From positions 1 to 5,791 of the forward strand of contig CBFGLF010000110.1 of NCBI GenBank assembly GCA_965649545.1: DNA of 5,791 nt. Direction: 5' to 3'. This document shows, piece by piece, positions 1 through 3,785 of the stretch. Positions within the stretch are counted from its first letter, which is position 1, and each line of letters opens with the position of its first letter. Below the pieces are notes generated by a model, which had not been told where the DNA came from, searched no databases, and saw nothing but the letters and a program-made list of their open reading frames with translations. Origin of the DNA: CABHOJ01 sp965649545. GTDB taxonomy: Bacteria; Pseudomonadota; Gammaproteobacteria; Burkholderiales; Methylophilaceae. Made by a program: the position numbers and the translations under genes.

Positions 1-338
1 TTTTGCGAGCTGGCTTCTTTCTCTGCCGACCTGACCCAGGATTTCTGTTCTGCCGTCGTGGCGAGCGCCCGTGCCCGGATCAGGTCATCGGCGGCGATGG
101 CGTTCTTGACGGCCGCATCCATTTGCCGGGTGACGGCATCTTTCTCTACCGGGGTGCCGGGTATGAGGGGGGCAGATGGCACCGACTGGATGTCCGGCAG
201 GCTTTGTTCACTCCCGGGGCTGCAGGCAGTATCTGAATAGACGATGACGTTCTTGGCCGTCTTGCATTTGTAGACTTGCGCGTAGGCCGTGTCGACTGAC
301 AGCATGGCGAGCGTCAAAGCCCATATAATAGATGGCAT
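1..338 (-). CDS. Secreted DUF4124-domain protein, 3' end outside the window
   Basis: The frame starts at an ATG at 338 and stays open to base 1, giving 112 visible residues with no stop, so the C-terminus lies outside the window. Residues 1-20 form a short Sec signal peptide: a hydrophobic stretch (IIWALTLAML) ending in a typical cleavage site, TAYA|QVYK. The mature protein opens with the DUF4124 signature, QVYKCKTAKNVIVYSDTAC, with cysteines at residues 25 and 39 that could form a disulfide. A proline-rich linker (about residues 50-65) leads into a charged, alanine-rich, probably helical segment (about 66-112). DUF4124 is a short envelope domain common in proteobacteria with no assigned biochemical role, so only a periplasmic location is inferred. 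The start is supported by an AGAGG ribosome-binding site 7 bases upstream. It is divergent from the yigZ-like gene. Confidence 0.85.
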   Translation of the reverse strand, partial: MPSIIWALTLAMLSVDTAYAQVYKCKTAKNVIVYSDTACSPGSEQSLPDIQSVPSAPLIPGTPVEKDAVTRQMDAAVKNAIAADDLIRARALATTAEQKSWVRSAEKEASSQ

Positions 339-345
339 GGCTGAA

Positions 346-350
346 CCTCT
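346..350 (-). promoter_or_regulatory. Ribosome-binding site of the DUF4124 gene
   Basis: AGAGG on the minus strand lies 7 bases before the ATG at 338. It fixes the start so that the predicted signal peptide sits exactly at the N-terminus. The next in-frame ATG (codon 12) would cut into the hydrophobic segment. Confidence 0.6.
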
Positions 351-375
351 GAAAGAATCACTGCGGTTGTAAACC

Positions 376-405
376 AGTATCTCAGAAGACAGTATTTTTT
401 CCCAA
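376..405 (-). promoter_or_regulatory. Candidate promoter for the DUF4124 gene
   Basis: On the minus strand TTGGGA (400-405) is followed after 18 bases by GATACT (376-381). Each matches its sigma-70 consensus at 4 of 6 positions. The -10 is preceded directly by TGA, an extended -10 motif. Transcription would begin near 369, leaving a leader of about 30 bases that includes the AGAGG site. This is a match by eye only, and the short AT-rich spacer allows other placements. Confidence 0.3.
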
Positions 406-409
406 TAAT
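404..409 (+). promoter_or_regulatory. Candidate -10 box of the yigZ-like gene
   Basis: AATAAT matches the TATAAT consensus at 5 of 6 positions and lies 10 bases before the ATG at 420. No good -35 is found 16-18 bases upstream (CTCAGA at 381-386 matches 3 of 6). If this box is used, the transcript would start within a few bases of the start codon and be leaderless or nearly so. An alternative is TTGTAA (367-372) with TATTTT (393-398), but the 20-base spacing is long. Weak evidence. Confidence 0.25.
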
Positions 410-419
410 TCATTCCCTT

Positions 420-983
420 ATGCAACGCATCCTGCAGGCTGGCGAAGCCGACCAGACCATCAATAAATCGCGATTCATCGCCGTGGCGGAGTACTGCGAC
501 AGCGAACGCGCGGTGGCGATGAGCCTACGCAAGCTGGCTTCTGCCCACCAGAGTGCCCATCACCTTGCTTACGCCTTTCGCATCAAGACACCGGATGGCA
601 TCGTTCAGCGTTTCAGCGACGCGGGTGAGCCGTCCGGTACGGCGGGTAAGCCCATCCTGCAATTCATCGAGGGGCGCGACCTGATCAATATCTGCGTCGG
701 CGTGATCCGCTACTACGGCGGCATCAACCTCGGAACCGGCGGTCTGGCCCGGGCATATGGCGGCACGGCCAAGATGGCCATGGATGCCGCCAGGATAGGC
801 CCTTATGTCGAGATGCAACAGATCCGGCTGGTTGTCGACTATGCACGGTTCGAGCCGCTCGCACGCGATATCGGCAAACTCAACGGGCAGGTCCTCGACA
901 AGCAGTTCGGGGAGCGGGTCACGGTCATCGCCACAGTCCCGGCGAGCGAAGTGGATAAGCTGCTAGGCGCTTACGCCAACTAG
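420..983 (+). CDS. yigZ: YigZ/IMPACT family protein (UPF0029)
   Basis: This 187-residue protein has the two-domain layout of the bacterial IMPACT/YigZ family. The N-terminal UPF0029 domain covers about residues 15-122 and a C-terminal DUF1949 ferredoxin-like domain about 134-187. Family hallmarks are visible: KSRFIA near the N-terminus (16-21), FSDAGEPSGTAGKP (65-78) and RYYGGINLGTGGLARAYGG (97-115). Length is slightly below E. coli YigZ (about 200). The family is cytosolic and its bacterial role is not settled; eukaryotic IMPACT is linked to translation control through Gcn1/Gcn2. The ATG at 420 is the first usual start codon in the frame, which opens after a stop at 342-344. It has no Shine-Dalgarno sequence, and the bases before it are pyrimidine-rich. 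It is the only plus-strand gene here, divergent from the DUF4124 gene and convergent with the OmpA lipoprotein gene. The family call is confident; the function is not. Confidence 0.93.
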   Translation: MQRILQAGEADQTINKSRFIAVAEYCDSERAVAMSLRKLASAHQSAHHLAYAFRIKTPDGIVQRFSDAGEPSGTAGKPILQFIEGRDLINICVGVIRYYGGINLGTGGLARAYGGTAKMAMDAARIGPYVEMQQIRLVVDYARFEPLARDIGKLNGQVLDKQFGERVTVIATVPASEVDKLLGAYAN

Positions 984-1041
984 GCAAATGACCGTCTTTA
1001 GATAAGCGCCAGGGCATTCACTACGCGCATCTTGCAGGCAT

Positions 1042-1069
1042 GAAAAAGCCGACTCGCGTCGGCTTTTTC
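1042..1069. terminator. Bidirectional intrinsic terminator
   Basis: Bases 1042-1053 and 1058-1069 are perfect inverted complements (12 bp) around a TCGC loop. The GC core (GCCGAC/GTCGGC) is flanked by five A on the left and five T on the right, so each strand shows a GC hairpin running into a T-tract. It lies 58 bases after the yigZ-like stop and 15 bases after the OmpA lipoprotein stop (on the minus strand), so it can end both convergent transcripts. Confidence 0.9.
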
Positions 1070-1084
1070 GTTACTGGCTTGCTA

Positions 1085-1753
1085 CTACGGTGTCGCTGGC
1101 GCGGCGGGTTCCGGTTCTGCCACGAAGATCTCGACACGTCGATTCTTGGCGCGATTCTCGGCCGTATCGTTGGCAGCGATCGGTTCGCGTGAACCACGGC
1201 CATCGATGCTGATGCGGTTGGAAGCGACCCCCTTGCCGACCAGGTAATTACGGGCGCTGGCGGCACGATTGACAGAAAGCGGATCGTTCACGGTATCGGA
1301 GCCGGTGTTATCGGTATGGCCGATGATGTTCACCTTGGCGGCTGGGTTGCCCTGCAAGCCAGTGGCGAACTTGTCGAGGATGGGACGCAGATTCGCCTTG
1401 ATATCGGAACGTCCGGTATCAAAGGAGATGTCGCTGGGAATCTCGAGTTTCAGGCGGTTGTCGTCGGTCTTGCTCACTTCGACGCCGGTACCGGCCGTGG
1501 CTTGTTCCATCTCCCGCTTCTGGGCCTCCATCTTCTTAGACCAGACGTTGCCGGCGATGGCACCTGCGCCTGCGCCCACGACCGCACCAATGGCTGCACC
1601 CTTGCCGCCGCCTGCTACTGCGCCGACAACGGCACCGGCAGCCGCCCCGATACCTGCGCCTTTGGCAGTGCCTTTCTGAGTTTCTGACATATTGGCGCAG
1701 CCGGACAGACCGAGTGCGAGCGCCAGTGTGGAGATTGTGATTGTTTTATTCAT
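1085..1753 (-). CDS. OmpA-family outer-membrane lipoprotein with glycine zipper (YiaD-like)
   Basis: This 222-residue protein is a predicted lipoprotein: the signal peptide ends in the lipobox LSGC, with Cys19 as the acylation site. Residues 31-69 form a glycine zipper of GxxxG-like repeats rich in Gly, Ala and Val, likely membrane-associated. A short charged helix follows (72-85). The OmpA C-terminal domain covers about 100-211 and carries HTDNTGS (146-152) and a LSVNRAASARNYL stretch (159-171). By analogy with OmpA, Asp148 and Arg163, 15 residues apart, should bind the diaminopimelate of peptidoglycan. NRRVEI (204-209) closes the domain, before a short Pro/Ala/Glu tail. The role is inferred as tethering the outer membrane to peptidoglycan, as in YiaD/Pal-like proteins; it is not Pal itself because no tol genes are nearby. 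An AGGAGG site 5 bases upstream supports the start. It lies 80 bp downstream of trhO on the same strand. Confidence 0.93.
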   Translation of the reverse strand: MNKTITISTLALALGLSGCANMSETQKGTAKGAGIGAAAGAVVGAVAGGGKGAAIGAVVGAGAGAIAGNVWSKKMEAQKREMEQATAGTGVEVSKTDDNRLKLEIPSDISFDTGRSDIKANLRPILDKFATGLQGNPAAKVNIIGHTDNTGSDTVNDPLSVNRAASARNYLVGKGVASNRISIDGRGSREPIAANDTAENRAKNRRVEIFVAEPEPAAPATP

Positions 1754-1758
1754 TGTGT

Positions 1759-1764
1759 CCTCCT
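1759..1764 (-). promoter_or_regulatory. Strong ribosome-binding site of the OmpA lipoprotein gene
   Basis: AGGAGG on the minus strand sits 5 bases before the ATG at 1753. It is the best Shine-Dalgarno match in the window, in keeping with an abundant envelope lipoprotein. No convincing -35/-10 pair was found in the 80-bp spacer (1754-1833), and no hairpin terminator ends trhO there. The trhO-proximal part of the spacer (about 1810-1833) is notably AT-rich. Confidence 0.8.
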
Positions 1765-1833
1765 ATTGGTTTTTTGTGGTGACTGTAGCCTTAGGCCATC
1801 AACAGGAAGCTAAGTTCGAATTTATTTTTAAAA

Positions 1834-2796
1834 TCAGTAACTTTCTGGATTTTTTACTTTGAGTTTTGGTATGAATTTGGCCCCGATATGGTCCTGTTTG
1901 CGCCGCTCTGCCAGTTCGACCTGACGTTGACGTTCGGCAAAGGCCTCTTTCTGTTCGGCAGTGGTCTTGTCGTGACAATGGGGGCAACTGACGCCGAGCA
2001 CGAAGTGCGGCGAGCGGCGCTCTTCCGCACTCAAAGGATAACGGCAGGCGCGACATAGCTGGAAATCGCCTTGCTTCAGACCGTGGCCGACCGAGACACG
2101 TTCGTCGAAGACGAAGCACTCGCCTTGCCACAGGCTCTGGTCTTCAGGCACCGTCTCCAGATACTTGAGGATGCCGCCCTGCAGGTGGTAGACCTCATCG
2201 AAGCCCTGGCTGCGCAAATAAGCCGTGGATTTCTCGCAGCGGATGCCGCCGGTACAGAACATGGCGACCTTGGGTTTCTCACGCAGCGCCTTCTCCTGTT
2301 TCACCCATTCCGGTAATTCGGTGAAGCTCTTGGTATTGGGGTTGACCGCCCCTTTGAACGTCCCGATCGCGACTTCATAGTCGTTGCGCGTATCGACCAG
2401 GATCACGTCCGGGTCACTGATGAGCGCATTCCAGTCTTCCGGCTTGACATAGGTGCCCGCCATCTCGCTGGGTTTGACTTCCGGTACGCCCAGTTTCACG
2501 ATCTCCTGCTTGAGACGCACTTTCATACGGTAGAAGGGCATGCGCGCAGCCCAGGATTCCTTGTGTTCCAGATCGGCCAGACGGCCTTGCCAGATCGCAT
2601 CATGGCGCAGGTAGTCGAGCACCTGGTGGATATCGCCTGGCAGACCGGCGATGGTGCCGTTGATCCCCTCTTCGGCCAGCAGCAGGGTGCCCTTGATCTT
2701 GTGGCGTTCGCAGACAGCCAGCAGGGGCGCCTGCAGATCACGGTAATCGGGCAGGCTGACGAACTTGTAAAGGGCGGCGGTGAGGTACTTGGACAT
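1834..2796 (-). CDS. trhO: tRNA uridine(34) hydroxylase TrhO (rhodanese-like, UPF0176/YceA)
   Basis: At 320 residues this matches the TrhO/YceA family. TrhO uses O2 to hydroxylate wobble uridine 34 to 5-hydroxyuridine in certain tRNAs, the first step toward 5-oxyacetate/5-methoxyuridine modifications. Residues 1-100 form the N-terminal UPF0176 domain, with the conserved LLLAEEGINGTIAG (38-51). A rhodanese domain spans about 125-218, with VDTRNDYE (134-141), Asn152-Pro-Asn-Thr, and the active-site loop CTGGIRCEKS (181-190) holding Cys181 and Cys187. The C-terminus has two Cys pairs, CRAC (248-251) and CPHC (271-274), which look like a metal-binding knuckle, then a charged helix. The MSKYLTAALYKFVSL start fits the family, but no Shine-Dalgarno precedes it. 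A TATAAT box lies about 30 bases upstream. Nothing links it functionally to its neighbours; the gene is a housekeeping one. Confidence 0.95.
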   Translation of the reverse strand: MSKYLTAALYKFVSLPDYRDLQAPLLAVCERHKIKGTLLLAEEGINGTIAGLPGDIHQVLDYLRHDAIWQGRLADLEHKESWAARMPFYRMKVRLKQEIVKLGVPEVKPSEMAGTYVKPEDWNALISDPDVILVDTRNDYEVAIGTFKGAVNPNTKSFTELPEWVKQEKALREKPKVAMFCTGGIRCEKSTAYLRSQGFDEVYHLQGGILKYLETVPEDQSLWQGECFVFDERVSVGHGLKQGDFQLCRACRYPLSAEERRSPHFVLGVSCPHCHDKTTAEQKEAFAERQRQVELAERRKQDHIGAKFIPKLKVKNPESY

Positions 2797-2824
2797 GGTG
2801 TACGTGAATGTATCTGGAGGCCGA

Positions 2825-2830
2825 ATTATA
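2825..2830 (-). promoter_or_regulatory. Consensus -10 box of trhO
   Basis: The minus strand reads TATAAT, a perfect sigma-70 -10 element. Transcription would start near 2818, giving a leader of roughly 22 bases to the ATG at 2796. No good -35 is present at 16-18 bases upstream, where the bases belong to the terminator stem of the preceding gene. There is no TG extension either, so an activator may be needed or the promoter may be weak despite the box. Confidence 0.55.
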
Positions 2831-2836
2831 CCCCCT

Positions 2837-2872
2837 GAAAAACGAAAGGCGACGGGTAGGTGCCCGCCGCCT
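2837..2872 (-). terminator. Intrinsic terminator after the membrane cytochrome gene
   Basis: On the minus strand AGGCGGCGGG (2863-2872) pairs with CCCGTCGCCT (2847-2856), a 10-bp stem with one G-U pair and a 6-base loop. It is followed by a T-rich tract, TTCGTTTTTC. It lies 27 bases after the stop of the cytochrome gene and ends immediately upstream of the trhO -10 box. Confidence 0.85.
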
Positions 2873-2899
2873 GATTGATCCAGCGCAATAGTACGTTAA

Positions 2900-3679
2900 T
2901 TAGTCCTTTGGAAGATCGGCTTCCCAGGCATTGCCGTAGACCTTGCCGCTACGCGACATGATGAACATCTGGTACATGCTGGTGACCCACATGAAGGTCG
3001 AGGCCAGGCTGTAACCGACACCGCTGATGATGGTCAGCCAGGCGAAGCCCGGATGCAACTTGGTCAACCACCAGGACAGTACGTCGAGAATGAGGTAGGC
3101 GAACGGGAAGATGATGGCAGTCAGTTTCAGGGCTCTAGGCACATTGACGGCCAGGCTGAAGATCAGCGCCATGAAGAAGAAGATGAACGCGATGCCGAAC
3201 AGGTGGATATGCGACACGCGCGTCAGGCTCTCGATACTCGCGCCCTTGTTGACGGTGGCGAGCTTCTGCACTTCTTCGTAGTTATTGAAGTTGGGGATGC
3301 CGGGGATATTGCCGTGGCAGGCGATACAGTGCTGCGCGAAGACGCCCTTGAAACGTGGCTCCCATTCGGCTTCCGGCGCGCCGTCACGGGCCCATTTGAT
3401 GATCTCCAGACGTACTTCCGGTGGTGCCTTGTCTTTCATGGAGCCGTTCAACATGCTCTCGAGGCGGGTACCGCTGCGGTCGCCGTAATAGCTGTAAACC
3501 ACGTCATCCTTGGACAGGCCCAGCTTGCCGTCCGCCATGCCGTGCGTCATCAGGATCTGCAGGCCGGCCATGCAGAGGCCTACGCCGATCACCAGCAGAT
3601 AGCCTGCAAACAAGGCTTTGAGCGTGACGGGCAAGTTCGGCAGGTTGAACCAGGTCATGTTGGAGGGGGTGATTTTCAT
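2900..3679 (-). CDS. Membrane-anchored mono-heme c-type cytochrome, family not named
   Basis: The 259-residue product has four predicted membrane helices: about residues 20-44, 156-179, 184-205 and 213-240. Between helices 1 and 2 lies a hydrophilic domain (45-154) with one heme-c site, C118-I-A-C121-H122. Covalent heme attachment requires this loop to be periplasmic, placing the N-terminus in the cytoplasm. Helix 2 is entered by SHIHLFG with His157 and His159, either of which might bind a heme or metal; the distal ligand of heme c is not evident. The protein is therefore a predicted inner-membrane electron carrier, perhaps passing electrons between quinone and a periplasmic acceptor. It lies 106 bp downstream of the formate dehydrogenase gene on the same strand but has its own TATAAT box and terminator, so a shared role is only inferred. 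The start at 3679 has a weak GAGAG site 6 bases upstream. I do not recognise a characterised family. Confidence 0.85.
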   Translation of the reverse strand: MKITPSNMTWFNLPNLPVTLKALFAGYLLVIGVGLCMAGLQILMTHGMADGKLGLSKDDVVYSYYGDRSGTRLESMLNGSMKDKAPPEVRLEIIKWARDGAPEAEWEPRFKGVFAQHCIACHGNIPGIPNFNNYEEVQKLATVNKGASIESLTRVSHIHLFGIAFIFFFMALIFSLAVNVPRALKLTAIIFPFAYLILDVLSWWLTKLHPGFAWLTIISGVGYSLASTFMWVTSMYQMFIMSRSGKVYGNAWEADLPKD

Positions 3680-3720
3680 GTGTTCTCTCAGTGTGGGGTG
3701 TCGATGCCGCTTCTCAGGCA

Positions 3721-3745
3721 GGCATGATTATAAGCCAGCCATGCC
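3721..3745. repeat. Inverted repeat around the cytochrome promoter
   Basis: GGCATG (3721-3726) and CATGCC (3740-3745) are perfect 6-bp inverted arms separated by 13 bases, and the interval holds the TATAAT box. The geometry would suit an operator for a dimeric regulator that blocks RNA polymerase. Arms this short can occur by chance. Confidence 0.35.
3727..3732 (-). promoter_or_regulatory. Consensus -10 box of the membrane cytochrome gene
   Basis: TATAAT on the minus strand, a perfect -10 element, lies about 48 bases before the ATG at 3679. With 17-base spacing the -35 position reads TGGAAT (3750-3755), only 3 of 6 matches. Transcription would begin near 3720 with a leader of about 40 bases. 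It suggests the gene can be expressed independently of the formate dehydrogenase gene upstream. Confidence 0.55.
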
Positions 3746-3785
3746 CGGTATTCCATTGCAGTGATGGATTGTGCGGCCGAGCATC

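Noticed and set aside
3..236. Plus-strand reading frames of 77 and 60 residues at 3-240
   Set aside because: They lie opposite the DUF4124 gene, which has signal peptide, ribosome-binding site and domain evidence. The plus-strand products show no recognisable motif.
1269..1687. Two overlapping plus-strand frames (136 and 123 residues) opposite the OmpA lipoprotein gene
   Set aside because: Their low-complexity Ala/Pro or Gly/Cys runs are mirror images of the GC-rich glycine-zipper codons. The minus-strand gene explains the region.
1784..1800. Short palindrome (GCCTTAGGC) in the trhO-OmpA lipoprotein spacer as a terminator for trhO
   Set aside because: The stem is only about 3-4 bp with no following T-tract on the minus strand, too weak for an intrinsic terminator.
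3053..3727. Plus-strand frame of 224 residues opposite the membrane cytochrome gene
   Set aside because: No ribosome-binding site or domain; it is rich in His, Gln, Asp and Ala as expected for an antisense frame. The minus strand has clear TM helices and a heme motif.
3750..3770. Small hairpin TCCAT/ATGGA after the formate dehydrogenase gene
   Set aside because: It has a five-base, AT-containing stem with a 7-base loop and no T-tract, so it is unlikely to terminate transcription.
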